Part shown: one piece after another, positions 17,223 through 25,614 of the stretch | Numbering within the stretch: position 1 is the stretch's first letter | How the letters are laid out: each line of letters begins with the position of its first letter | From: Metaruminococcus_A sp050943475 | Lineage (GTDB): Bacteria > Bacillota > Clostridia > Oscillospirales > Ruminococcaceae | Reading direction: 5' to 3' | Assembly (NCBI GenBank): GCA_050943475.1 | Contig: JBMNPF010000001.1 | Coordinates: 186,001 to 250,000 of the forward strand | DNA: 64,000 bases | Translations under genes and position numbers: made by a program | Notes under the pieces: model-generated | Database searches by the model: none | Told to the model about the DNA's origin: nothing | What the model saw: the letters and a program-made list of their open reading frames with translations, nothing else

Positions 17223-18128
17223 TCAGACAGTGATGAGTTTTTTGAGGTATTCAAGGCCCCGTTCCATTGCATTGTGCTGGAACTGAATCGGGTCGCCGGT
17301 AATCTGGTCGCCCCACCAGCCCTGCTCCAAGATAAGGTGGAAGCCTTCCGGATAGCGGGCTTTGGTTGCAATGGCGTCAACCGCTGCAGCAATGTCAACA
17401 TTGCCTTCGCCCAGCGCACAGCCGACCGGAATAAGCGGGAAATAGTCGCCTTCCTGGGTTTTGTCGATGACCTTGGTGTCTTTGATGTGGGAGGTAATCG
17501 CCCACGGAGCCATCAGCTGAATATCTTCGTTCGGCTCGCTGAAGATGGCAAAGCTGTTTGCAGTATCCAGCGCAATGCCCATGTTCGGGGAGTTGACCTC
17601 CTCAAAAATATGGGCCATTTCCTTACCGGTGAAGTCTGCGTGGTTTTCCTGCGCAAAGTATACGCCGTATTCCTCAAAAATTGGAGCGGCCTGCTTCAGG
17701 GAAGCAATGACGTTTTCCATCTGCTCTTTGCCGGTCATGCCAACTGCTTTGTTGTAGCGGGAATAATCGTAAGCGAGCATAAAGTTGTAGCCAATGCGGA
17801 GGATGTTGGAGCCAAGCTTTTTGGCAAACTGAATGGCCTCAATGACCTCTTCACGGGCAGCCTTTGCATCCGGCCCAGCGAGTTTGAAGATCGCCGGCGG
17901 GCAGCCCATTTCATATTCAATGCCGTATTTTGCAAGCAGCTCATTGATTTTAGCAACCGAAGCGTCATCTTTCGGAAGATTGAAGACGATTGGCTGAAGC
18001 ACTTCGCAGCCGAGCTCCTGCGCGCGTTTCATCTGCCACTCAATTTTGGCCATGTCGTCGGTTATTTCCGGCGGGGCCGGGTAAATAAAGCCAACCCAGC
18101 CAAGTTTCATGTTATTGCGGTAAGCCAT
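17223..18128 (-). CDS. TIM-barrel sugar isomerase/epimerase, copy A3
   Basis: A 301-residue xylose isomerase-like barrel. AQENHADFTGKE, ALDTANSF, SHIKDTKVID and LEQGWWGDQ carry the Glu, Asp, His and Glu expected to bind a divalent metal. The N-terminus MAYRNNMKLGWVGFIYPAPP is shared with A1 and A2, a distinctive start for this subgroup. AAGGAT precedes the ATG. The family covers tagatose 3-epimerase, hydroxypyruvate isomerase and similar enzymes, and C-C or C-O lyases on keto-sugars are also known, so the reaction is left open. Confidence 0.9.
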   Translation of the reverse strand: MAYRNNMKLGWVGFIYPAPPEITDDMAKIEWQMKRAQELGCEVLQPIVFNLPKDDASVAKINELLAKYGIEYEMGCPPAIFKLAGPDAKAAREEVIEAIQFAKKLGSNILRIGYNFMLAYDYSRYNKAVGMTGKEQMENVIASLKQAAPIFEEYGVYFAQENHADFTGKEMAHIFEEVNSPNMGIALDTANSFAIFSEPNEDIQLMAPWAITSHIKDTKVIDKTQEGDYFPLIPVGCALGEGNVDIAAAVDAIATKARYPEGFHLILEQGWWGDQITGDPIQFQHNAMERGLEYLKKLITV

Positions 18129-18171
18129 TGGTACATCCTTCTTTCGTATGTTGGTTTGTCGATTGGTCCGT

Positions 18172-19071
18172 TCAGTCGACAGTGACGAGTTTTTTCAGGT
18201 AGTCAAGGCTTTTTTCCATCATTTTCATGTTGTATTCGCGGGAATCCTCTTCCAGTTTGCCCCACCAGCCCTGTTCTAGGATAAGGTGGAAGCCCTCCGG
18301 GTAACGCACATTGTCCACCAAGAGCTTGATGGAACGCTCAATGTCAACATTGCCCTCACCGAGTGCCGCGCCTACCGGGATCATTGGGAAATAATCGCCG
18401 CCAAACGGGCTGTCGATGACCTTGGTATCCTTAATGTGGGAGGTAATGGCCCACGGCGCCATGTAGGCGAGGTCTTCGTTTGGGTCACACAAAATGGCAA
18501 AGCCGTTTGCCGTATCGTATGCAATACCCATGTTGGGGGAGTTGATCTCCTCAAAGATGCCGGCAATTTCTTTGCCGGTAAAGTCGCAGTGGTTTTCCAG
18601 CGCGTAATAAATGCCGTTCTCTTCAAAAATTGGCGCCGCTACTTTTAAGCTTGCCGTAATGCGGTCAAGCTGGTCTTTGGCGGTCATACCGGGCGTTTTG
18701 TTCCAGCGGGAATATTCCACGCAGAGTTTTCCGTAGCCGCAGCGCATGATTTTTGCACCGTATTTTTTGGCCAGGTCAATGGCCTTTTTCAGTTCCTGCT
18801 TTGCCGCCTCTGCATCCGGGCCTGCAAGCTCGAACACTGCTTTGGGGCAGCCCATTTCGTACTCAATGTCGTACTCTTTCATTTTCTCGGCGATTTTGGC
18901 AATCGAAGCGTCGTCTTCCGGGGGCGGCGCAACCGGTTGTAGTACATGGCAGTCCAGGCGCTTTGCCTGCTCAAGCTGCCACAGCAATTTTTCAACCGGG
19001 CATTCCATTTCCGGCGGAGCCGGATAAATGTAGCCAATCCAACCGAGTTTCATGTTGTTTAAATAAGCCAT
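18172..19071 (-). CDS. TIM-barrel sugar isomerase/epimerase, copy A2
   Basis: A 299-residue paralogue of A1 and A3 with LENHCDFTGKE, AYDTANGF, SHIKDTKVID and LEQGWWGK as metal-site segments. I start it at ATG 19071, which matches the MAY start of the paralogues and has AAGGA 8 bases upstream; the frame is open to a GTG at 19092 that overlaps the RBS region. It is 43 bases ahead of A3. Compared with A1 and A3 it lacks the GDPIQFQ segment near the C-terminus, where it reads EEDSREYN, a difference that may alter specificity. Confidence 0.9.
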   Translation of the reverse strand: MAYLNNMKLGWIGYIYPAPPEMECPVEKLLWQLEQAKRLDCHVLQPVAPPPEDDASIAKIAEKMKEYDIEYEMGCPKAVFELAGPDAEAAKQELKKAIDLAKKYGAKIMRCGYGKLCVEYSRWNKTPGMTAKDQLDRITASLKVAAPIFEENGIYYALENHCDFTGKEIAGIFEEINSPNMGIAYDTANGFAILCDPNEDLAYMAPWAITSHIKDTKVIDSPFGGDYFPMIPVGAALGEGNVDIERSIKLLVDNVRYPEGFHLILEQGWWGKLEEDSREYNMKMMEKSLDYLKKLVTVD

Positions 19072-19517
19072 TGTCAATTCCTTCTTTCCCACTTCACGGT
19101 GTGCTTATTGCATGTATGAATGCTGGTTCAGTAGAAGGTGCCAGGAATGCTGCTTGCTGCAACGCTTCCAAAATCCACAGAAAGAGATGAAACAAAATGC
19201 TCCATCTCTATTGCGGTTTAATTGATTTCACTTATTTTGATATGTCCTGCAGGAACACTCCTGTTGCCGACGAACACGATATGCGGCATTTGCCGCATAC
19301 CAGCCGCCGTGGTTATTTCGCAACCGTGGGTTACCGCTGTGTATAGAGCCGAAAAGCCGGCAGCCTGAGTCTGAAGTCTCTCCTGTTTGAAAATCCGCTT
19401 CAAATGTGTTGTACCGTTGCATTGCTGGAATGAAAGGATGGAAACATAGAGGGGGTGGAGAGAGATTCGTCGCCCGAAATAAGCGGTTTACACGGCTGCG
19501 AGATAAAGCAGGAATTT
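19072..19517 (-). other. 446-base gap inside the operon (between B2 and A2)
   Basis: No convincing gene. It contains a perfect 8-base inverted repeat with a 2-base loop, atgcggca/tgccgcat at 19281-19298, and several short frames without conserved residues. This is the longest gap in the cluster and marks the boundary between the two A-B-B-A halves, so an internal promoter or an attenuator is plausible. I could not identify a consensus promoter on the minus strand. Confidence 0.5.
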
Positions 19518-20528
19518 TTATTTATCAAAGATGTCGTTGTCAAGCATCAGCTTGTTGCCTTTTCTCCAGGTGTACTGAGACTCATAGCCGAGCATCTCCT
19601 GAGATTTCTTCATGCTGAAGATACCCTCATGATCTTTGAGGTTTCCGCACATATCGGCAATATACGGGAAGCGCTTCGCATAGAAAGAAGCAGAATCCGG
19701 AACAAAGGTGGTATCGGTGACGAGGTTGAACGCCTCAAAGCCTTTGAGCTTCTTCTCCAGTGCAAGGCCAACAAAGTAAGCGATATCACGCGCATCGACA
19801 TACTGGTGGGTATCGCCGTTGATGTAGCCTTTCTCCTCGGTTTCCGGAATGACATAGTCAATACCGGTTTTGTAGGTGTTGCGGCTGCGCTCAAGGTCAG
19901 CGTAGTAAACGCCCATGAGACGCATGGCAATACCGTTCATGTCGTAAGCGCGGCAGAAAGCAGCCATAATGTCGTCGCCCAGACGTTTGGAGAGCGAGTA
20001 GGTGTCTTCCGGATAGCCCGGATGCTCCTCGTCAATCGGGAGATAATCCGGTTTGAACGGAACACCGGAGATGCGCATGCCAAGGCCGTAGCCATAGTAG
20101 CTGGAAGCAGCGATAACGTTTTTGACGCCCATGCGGCGAGCAGCATCCATGACATAGAAAGTACCCATGGTGTTGATCTTCATCGCATTGTCTTCCGGCA
20201 TCTGATAGTTGGAGCGAACACCGCCGTAAGCAATGCCTTTTCTCTCAACATAAGCAGGCTGAAGCTCTACGTTGTGGGTGATTGCGCCCAAATGAACGAT
20301 GGTTCCGCACTGCGCCATGGCAATGGCTTTCATCAGATCGCCGATTTCAAGCAGGTCTGCTTTAACAAACGGCAGTTTGTATTTGGCAACACGGCTGTCC
20401 GGCTGCGGCGGAACAATGTCGGTGCAGGTGACGTTGTAGCCTTTTTTATGTAAGTACTCGGAAACAAAGTTGCCCAGACGGCCGGCGGCGCCGGTGACCA
20501 GTACATTTTTGTCGTTTAACTCTACCAT
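19518..20528 (-). CDS. NAD-dependent epimerase/dehydrogenase (extended SDR), copy B2
   Basis: A 336-residue SDR with GAAGRLG, acidic TCTDIV turn, ASSYYGYG serine and the YSLSK catalytic pair. It is very close to B1: long stretches such as GISGVPFKP-type loops, GDTHQYVDARD and LKDHEGIFSMKKSQ are shared, and both have a short C-terminal extension ending in DIFD that B3 and B4 lack. I use ATG 20528, since AAAAGG lies 8 bases ahead and the start then matches B1 (MVEL); an ATG at 20537 overlaps the RBS. Confidence 0.92.
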   Translation of the reverse strand: MVELNDKNVLVTGAAGRLGNFVSEYLHKKGYNVTCTDIVPPQPDSRVAKYKLPFVKADLLEIGDLMKAIAMAQCGTIVHLGAITHNVELQPAYVERKGIAYGGVRSNYQMPEDNAMKINTMGTFYVMDAARRMGVKNVIAASSYYGYGLGMRISGVPFKPDYLPIDEEHPGYPEDTYSLSKRLGDDIMAAFCRAYDMNGIAMRLMGVYYADLERSRNTYKTGIDYVIPETEEKGYINGDTHQYVDARDIAYFVGLALEKKLKGFEAFNLVTDTTFVPDSASFYAKRFPYIADMCGNLKDHEGIFSMKKSQEMLGYESQYTWRKGNKLMLDNDIFDK

Positions 20529-20562
20529 TGGTATCATCCTTTTTATTTTGTTTTTGGTGGGT

Positions 20563-21585
20563 TTATTTCATGGTATCGAAAATGTCGCCGTCAATTAAGT
20601 CCTGTTTGCCTTGTCTCCAAGAGTACTGGGACTCATAGCCGAGCATTTCCTGAGATTTCTTCATGCTGAAGATACCTTCGTGATCCTTCAAATCCTTGCA
20701 CATATCTGCAATGTACGGATAGCGTTTGGTATAGAAGGAAGCAGAATCCGGAACAAAGGTAGTGTCGGTGATGAGGTTGAACGCCTCAAAGCCTTTGAGT
20801 TTTTTCTCCAGCGCCAGGCCGATGAAGTAAGAAATATCACGCGCATCGACATACTGGTGGGTATCGCCGTTGATAATGCCCTTTGCATCGTTTTCCGGGG
20901 TGATGTAATCAATGCCGAATTTGTAGCAGTCGCGGCACCATGCAACGTCCGGATAATAAACGCCCATGAGACGCATGGCAATGCCGTTCATGTCGTAAGC
21001 GCGGCAGAAAGCAGCCATGATGTCGTCCCCCAAGGATTTGGAGAGCGAGTAGGTGTCTTCCGGAGTGCGGGGATGGTTCTCATCAATCGGAACATATTCC
21101 GGTTTGAACGGAACACCGGAGATGCGCATGCCAAGGCCGTAGCCATAGTAGCTGGAAGCAGCGATGACGTTTTTGACGCCCATGCGGCGGGCAGCATCCA
21201 TGACATAGAAAGTACCCATGGTGTTGATCTTCATGCCGTTGTCTTCCGGCATGACATAGTTGCTGCGGACACCGCCCTGAGACGGGCCTTTGCCGGAACG
21301 ATCCTCATACGGAGGCTGAAGCTCTACGTTAAACGGAATTGCGCCCAGGTGGACGATGGTTCCGCACTGTGCCATGGCAATGGCTTTCATAATGTCGCCG
21401 ATTTCAAGCAGGTCGCCTTTGACAAACGGCAGTTTCAGTTTGGCAATGCGGCTGTCCGGCTGCGGCAGAACAACGTCGGTGCAGGTGACGTTGTAGCCTT
21501 TTTTGGTCAGGTACTCGGAAACATAGTTACCCAGTTTGCCGGCGGCACCGGTGACCAGAATGTTTTTTTCTTTCAATTCCACCAT
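20563..21585 (-). CDS. NAD-dependent epimerase/dehydrogenase (extended SDR), copy B1
   Basis: A 340-residue SDR. G13-x-x-G-x-x-G19 (GAAGKLG), D37 (NAD-type turn), S144/S145, and Y179-S-L-S-K183 are all present. The acidic residue after the second strand predicts NAD rather than NADP use. It lies 34 bases ahead of B2 and 46 bases after A1, so A1-B1-B2 form one unit. It and B2 look like a recent tandem duplication; the B3/B4 pair is a separate branch. Confidence 0.93.
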   Translation of the reverse strand: MVELKEKNILVTGAAGKLGNYVSEYLTKKGYNVTCTDVVLPQPDSRIAKLKLPFVKGDLLEIGDIMKAIAMAQCGTIVHLGAIPFNVELQPPYEDRSGKGPSQGGVRSNYVMPEDNGMKINTMGTFYVMDAARRMGVKNVIAASSYYGYGLGMRISGVPFKPEYVPIDENHPRTPEDTYSLSKSLGDDIMAAFCRAYDMNGIAMRLMGVYYPDVAWCRDCYKFGIDYITPENDAKGIINGDTHQYVDARDISYFIGLALEKKLKGFEAFNLITDTTFVPDSASFYTKRYPYIADMCKDLKDHEGIFSMKKSQEMLGYESQYSWRQGKQDLIDGDIFDTMK

Positions 21586-21631
21586 AATGTTTAATCCTAC
21601 TTTGCTAAAATTTATTTTGGCTTATCGGTTA

Positions 21632-22540
21632 TTAGTCAACGGTGATGAGCTTTTTAATGTATGCAAGGCTCTTCTCCATTGCATTGCGCTGGAACTGAAT
21701 CGGGTCGCCGGTAACCTGGTCGCCCCACCAGCCCTGCTCCAGAATGAGATGGAAGCCATCCGGGTAACGGACGTTCTTGACAATGGCGTCAATAGCAGCC
21801 GGAATGTCAATAGCGCCTTCGCCCAGCGAGCAGCCAACCGGGATGAGCGGGAAGTAGTCGCCTTCCTGAGTTTTGTCAATGATTTTGGTGTCTTTGATGT
21901 GGGAGGTAATCGCCCACGGAGCCATTGCTTTAATGTCTTCGTTCGGCTCGCTGAAAACAGCAAAGCTGTTTGCGGTATCAAGCGCAATACCCATGTTCGG
22001 GGAATTGACCAGCTCAAACAGGTGAGCAAGCTCTTTACCGGTGAAGTCTACATGGTTCTCCTGTGCATAGTACATGCCAGCTGCTTCAAACATCGGAGCA
22101 GCGATCTTCAGGCAAGCCAGAATGTGATCAAACTGATCTTTGCCGGTTTTGCCCGGAGTGCGGTTGTAACGGGAGGTCTCAAGTTTCAGGCGGCCGTAAC
22201 CACAGCGCATAATCTTGGAGCCCATAACGTTTTTCGCAAAGTCAATGGCTTCCTGCAGTTCTTTTTTAGCAGCTTCTGCGTTGTCGCCAACCAGCTCAAA
22301 AATTGCGCGCGGGCAGGGCATTTCGTACTCAACGTCGTATTTGTCTTTGAGTTCCAGAACTCTTTTCAGCGCTTCCGGGTCATCTTTCGGAACCGGAGCA
22401 TTCGGCTGGAGAACGTGACAGCCAAGGCGGTCTGCCTGTTCAAGCTGCCAGCAGAGTTTGTCGGCCGGCTCGGTCATTTCCGGAGGAGCCGGGTAAATAA
22501 AGCCAATCCAGCCAAGTTTCATGTTGTTTAAGTAAGCCAT
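21632..22540 (-). CDS. TIM-barrel sugar isomerase/epimerase, copy A1 (first gene of operon)
   Basis: A 302-residue barrel protein. By position the metal ligands are E161 (QENHVDF), D188 (LDTANSF), H214 (TSHIKD) and E268 (ILEQGWW). ATG 22540 has AAGGAT at the right distance and gives the MAYLNN start shared with A2; an extension to 22600 reads through a palindromic leader and is not conserved. As the first gene of a 16-kb minus-strand array it is the one nearest the control region at 22541-23459. Reaction and substrate are unknown. Confidence 0.92.
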   Translation of the reverse strand: MAYLNNMKLGWIGFIYPAPPEMTEPADKLCWQLEQADRLGCHVLQPNAPVPKDDPEALKRVLELKDKYDVEYEMPCPRAIFELVGDNAEAAKKELQEAIDFAKNVMGSKIMRCGYGRLKLETSRYNRTPGKTGKDQFDHILACLKIAAPMFEAAGMYYAQENHVDFTGKELAHLFELVNSPNMGIALDTANSFAVFSEPNEDIKAMAPWAITSHIKDTKIIDKTQEGDYFPLIPVGCSLGEGAIDIPAAIDAIVKNVRYPDGFHLILEQGWWGDQVTGDPIQFQRNAMEKSLAYIKKLITVD

Positions 22541-22935
22541 GATGTAATCCTTCTTTCTGTTGATGTTGTGGTGTGTTGCATAATAAGTGCTTATGTTCAT
22601 AATCCGGCACTGCGCCGGTATTATCCTTATAAAAATGTTCTTATACTAACAACGGATGACCTTGCATAAGAACGGCTGTTCCAGCAAAGAACCCTCAAAC
22701 CGGACCGAAGTCCAGCACCGCTGTAAGGTGAGCCGCTTGCGGCATAGCTTTGCGGGGTCGCTGCACCGCAGGGAACGCGGTATGCAGTAAAAAAGTGCGC
22801 GGTAAAACGGGTTTGCACAGCGCCGGAGGAACAGGTATAAACCGTATACAACAGCCCTGCGTTTTTCCAGTTCATTCTGTGCCACAAAAACTCCCCCTTT
22901 CGCACCGTTTTAAGACCAGCCAATTTACCGTTTTC

Positions 22936-23101
22936 ACACAAGTGGTAATTGCCGAAAGAATTGAATGATACAAAAACCGCAAAAATATAACAATAATGGT
23001 GCGTTTTTTCGTTTGTTGCAGTAGAAAGATGATTGAGAGGAGTTTGTAAAAATTATACAAAAAAGCGTATTTTTTTCTGTGATATTATATACCACTTGTG
23101 T
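22936..23101. promoter_or_regulatory. Paired 12-base inverted sites, candidate operators
   Basis: The sequence acacaagtggta at 22936-22947 recurs as its exact reverse complement at 23090-23101, 142 bases away. The pair flanks the AT-rich part of the control region and the right copy abuts TATA-like sequence. Two distant inverted sites would suit a regulator that loops DNA. Which regulator binds is unknown. Confidence 0.5.
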
Positions 23102-23390
23102 AAGGACGATATAAGTAATATAGCATAACCCTTTGGTTTGTAAAATATGACAAATAAAACCTTTTGCTTTAAAATATTAACTTACAAAGCGGTTGAATGG
23201 TTTAGAAGGAACTAAATGATACAATCCTGTTAAATAACTGTACTTTTCTGTGAATCGCGGTGTGACGCGGTTTTCCGGCGCTTGCTTTTATCTTATGCAT
23301 GTCCTGTACGGCACTATACCGCCTTGTTTGCTGCGGTTAAAATTTTCCACCATTTGTTTTACGAAAATTTCGGTCTCTGCGGATGAGTAA

Positions 23391-23419
23391 TTGCATTTTC
23401 ACTGTGACTATACTATACT
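23391..23419 (+). promoter_or_regulatory. Promoter of the nitrilase-family hydrolase
   Basis: TTGCAT and TATACT separated by exactly 17 bases, 41 bases before the start codon at 23460, with GGAGG between. This is a good sigma-A type match. Confidence 0.7.
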
Positions 23420-23459
23420 TGTCGTAATCCAATCATACAAATTTTGGAGGCGACAGAAT

Positions 23460-24386
23460 ATGACAAAACTGTTCCGTATAGCGCTGGTCCAAAAAAGCGC
23501 TGTTCCGCTTGATGAGCGGAAAAACCTGCGCCTTGCGGTAAAGGCTTGCCGGGAGGCAAAACAGCTGGGTGCTGATCTTGTCCTTTTTCCGGAAATGTGG
23601 TCTACCGCCTATGCGTTTCCGGAACGGGAGGATGAGGCGGCGGTTCGTAACTGGTACAGTCATGCAACCCCGGAAACGGGCGAGTATGTTGAAACGCTGC
23701 GGCAGACAGCGCGGGAGTTGGAGCTTGGAGTTTGCGCCACCTGTATGTCGGAAGGCGATCCGGCGCCGCAGAATACGGCTTATCTGATTGGGCCGGACGG
23801 AACCCTCCTTTTAAAGTATTCCAAGGTACATACCTGCGATTTTGGTTCGGAGGGGCTGCTGCTGCCCGGGAATGAATTCCGCGTCTGCGATTTTCCGCTG
23901 CCGGATGGCGGCAGCGTTGCTCTTGGCGTCATGATCTGCTATGACCGGGAGTACCCCGAAAGTGCCCGCATTTTAATGCTCAAGGGAGCGGAAATTCTTT
24001 TGGTGCCCAATGCCTGCGATATGAACCACCCACGGCTCGCTCAGCTTTCGACCCGCGCGTTTGAGAATATGGTAGGGGTTGCAATGGCAAACTATCCGGG
24101 GGAACTGCACGGAAATTCCTGTGCATACAGTCCGGTGGTGTTCTCAAAATCCGGTGTGGCGGTGGACAACACCATTGCAATGGCCGGTCACACCGAAGAA
24201 ACCATTTGTATGGCGCAGTTTGATTTGGAGGAGCTGCGGGAGTACCGTTCCCGTGAATGCTGGGGAAACACCTACCGAAAATCGGGCGCTTACGACAAAT
24301 TGCTGACCGATGAAGTTCAGCCTCCGTTCCGCCGCTCCGTTCACAACCGTGCCGGAATCTTTGGGGAAAAAGGCGGACGCTCTTGA
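23460..24386 (+). CDS. Carbon-nitrogen hydrolase (nitrilase superfamily)
   Basis: A 308-residue cytoplasmic hydrolase. The Glu-Lys-Cys triad is visible in LVLFPEMWS, YSKVHTCDFG and MICYDREYPES. Superfamily members cleave amides such as omega-amides, carbamoyl compounds or beta-ureido acids; none can be chosen from sequence alone. The start at ATG 23460 has TTGGAGG upstream and lies just after a well-spaced promoter; the frame upstream is open only through the promoter itself. It is divergent from the sugar operon, and the thioesterase follows by 156 bases on the same strand. Confidence 0.94.
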   Translation: MTKLFRIALVQKSAVPLDERKNLRLAVKACREAKQLGADLVLFPEMWSTAYAFPEREDEAAVRNWYSHATPETGEYVETLRQTARELELGVCATCMSEGDPAPQNTAYLIGPDGTLLLKYSKVHTCDFGSEGLLLPGNEFRVCDFPLPDGGSVALGVMICYDREYPESARILMLKGAEILLVPNACDMNHPRLAQLSTRAFENMVGVAMANYPGELHGNSCAYSPVVFSKSGVAVDNTIAMAGHTEETICMAQFDLEELREYRSRECWGNTYRKSGAYDKLLTDEVQPPFRRSVHNRAGIFGEKGGRS

Positions 24387-24542
24387 AAAGGCAAACCGTA
24401 GAAAACCCATAAGCGCTGTATGTCTGGAGATGTGAAACGGGCTGGCGGAAAGCAGAGGGCGGCCGTTCGTTTCACATCTACGAGTCAGGGCGCTCATGGC
24501 CGGTTAAAACCATTTGCCGAGGTATCAGAAAGGAAAAAGATC

Positions 24543-25010
24543 ATGGAGAAACATAAAACGGTTGGGGAGTCTTTAACCAGTTTATCCGACGTTATGCTGC
24601 CGAGTCAGGCGAATCCCGCCGGAAATGTCCACGGCGGAGAAATTATGAAGATGATGGACACCTGCGCGGGCGTTACCGCAATGCGGCATTCCCGCAGCAA
24701 CTGCGTTACGGCACGTGTGGACGAGCTGATGTTTTACCACCCTATTTATGTGGGACAGCTTGTTACCTGTGAGGCCCGTCTGGTCTATGTGGGGCGCAGT
24801 TCTATGGAAATCCGGGTTACGGTGTGGGAAGAGAACACCTATGGTGAGGATGAGGAGCGCCACCGCGCCCTTTCTGCCTTTTTCACCTTTGTGGCGCTGG
24901 ACGAAAACGGCAAGCCGCGCGAGGTTCCGCGGCTGGACATTCGCTCGGAAGAGGAGCAGCTTGCGTTTGAAGAAGGCAAAAAACGCTACCTGAAGCACAA
25001 ACGGGCGTAG
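24543..25010 (+). CDS. Hotdog-fold acyl-CoA thioesterase (YciA/BACH type)
   Basis: A 155-residue protein with the hotdog signature NPAGNVHGGEIMKMMD and the later FYHPIYVGQLVTCEA strand, as in acyl-CoA hydrolases that release free acids from CoA esters. ATG 24543 has AAAGGAAAAAG upstream; the open frame before it is not conserved. The lysine-rich C-terminus is usual for this group. It probably shares a transcript with the hydrolase ahead of it. A link to CoA esters made by the MmsA-like enzyme of the neighbouring operon is conceivable but unproven. Confidence 0.93.
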   Translation: MEKHKTVGESLTSLSDVMLPSQANPAGNVHGGEIMKMMDTCAGVTAMRHSRSNCVTARVDELMFYHPIYVGQLVTCEARLVYVGRSSMEIRVTVWEENTYGEDEERHRALSAFFTFVALDENGKPREVPRLDIRSEEEQLAFEEGKKRYLKHKRA

Positions 25011-25339
25011 AACTGCCGGTATGCAGTGGGCAAATGCTTTGCCTGCAATAAGGAAACTGCTTAGGAAGCGGAAAAACGCCTTTCTGCGGAGAAGAAACGG
25101 AGGCGGCGTGGCCTCCTGCGGTGGGAGACAAACGAATAAACAGAAAGAGGACAGGGCGAAGGCACTGTCCTTTTTCTGTGCAGGTGGTTGAAAAAAGTTT
25201 AAAAGCGTAAGATTTTATGGATGTTTTTTCCATTATGCTTATTAATAATTGCTAATTACGAATTAATAATAAGCAACAGCGCATTAACGGGGAGTGTTGA
25301 ACAAAGTCGGTTTCTTCTACAATTTTATAAAAGGACGGT
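25011..25339. other. 329-base gap with an AT-rich imperfect hairpin
   Basis: No gene seen. Arms at 25237-25250 and 25261-25274 (gcttattaataatt and aattaataataagc) pair with a single mismatch around a 10-base loop, directly upstream of the small XRE gene. It may be an operator for that regulator or an AT-rich mobile-element scar. Confidence 0.45.
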
Positions 25340-25600
25340 ATGCCATATATGTCAAGGTCAGCAAAAATTACACGAGAAAATGAATATCGCTACCTTCAGC
25401 TTGGCCTGAATATTGCGTATTACCGTAAACTGGCCGGCTATACACAGGAGGAACTGGCGGAGGAAAGCGGGCTCAGCCGCACCTATATCAGTCGCATTGA
25501 GGCGCCCAACCTTGTTGTCACCGTTTCGCTTGAAGTGCTGTTTCAAATTGCGGACGCCTTGTGTGTAGAGCCATACCAGCTTTTGATGTTTCGAGATTGA
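25340..25600 (+). CDS. Small XRE-family HTH regulator
   Basis: An 86-residue single-domain Cro/C1-type DNA-binding protein: LGLNIAYYRKLAGYTQEELAEESGLSRTYISRIE covers the five-helix HTH, with TQEELAEESG as helix 2-3. There is no effector domain. ATG 25340 or ATG 25349 could be the start: AAGGA stands 4 bases before the first and 13 before the second. It is followed after 14 bases by a ribbon-helix-helix gene, so the two are probably an operon of regulators, similar to those near integrated elements. Confidence 0.85.
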   Translation: MPYMSRSAKITRENEYRYLQLGLNIAYYRKLAGYTQEELAEESGLSRTYISRIEAPNLVVTVSLEVLFQIADALCVEPYQLLMFRD

Positions 25601-25614
25601 ATGGGTGGGGAAGA

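Larger units (their letters stand above)
22541..23459. other. Long divergent control region ahead of the sugar operon
   Basis: No credible gene in about 920 bases. It holds a hairpin just before A1 (aatccggcac/gccggtatt region, 22599-22624), a very AT-rich middle (22960-23260), and a 12-base exact inverted repeat acacaagtggta (22936-22947) / taccacttgtgt (23090-23101). On the minus strand, TATAAT-like hexamers occur at 23052-23057 and beside the right arm, but I see no well-spaced -35, so the operon promoter is not settled. If it lies there the operon has a leader of about 500 bases. A plus-strand promoter for the hydrolase lies at the right end. Confidence 0.6.

Noticed and set aside
6905..22540. 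Identification as a known inositol, sulfoquinovose (sulfo-transketolase) or C-glycoside deglycosylation operon
   Set aside because: IolE-like and MmsA-like genes recall inositol, transketolase recalls sulfo-TK, and SDR plus TIM barrels recall C-glycoside cleavage. The other defining genes of each (IolG/D/B/C, sulfo-sugar isomerase and sulfonate genes, Gfo/Idh oxidoreductase with the small lyase subunit) are not seen, so no name was given.
22627..22941. A 104-codon minus-strand open frame ahead of the sugar operon
   Set aside because: Composition is unlike a protein (many Ser/Arg/Cys, no conserved pattern) and it lacks a good RBS; read as leader or intergenic sequence.
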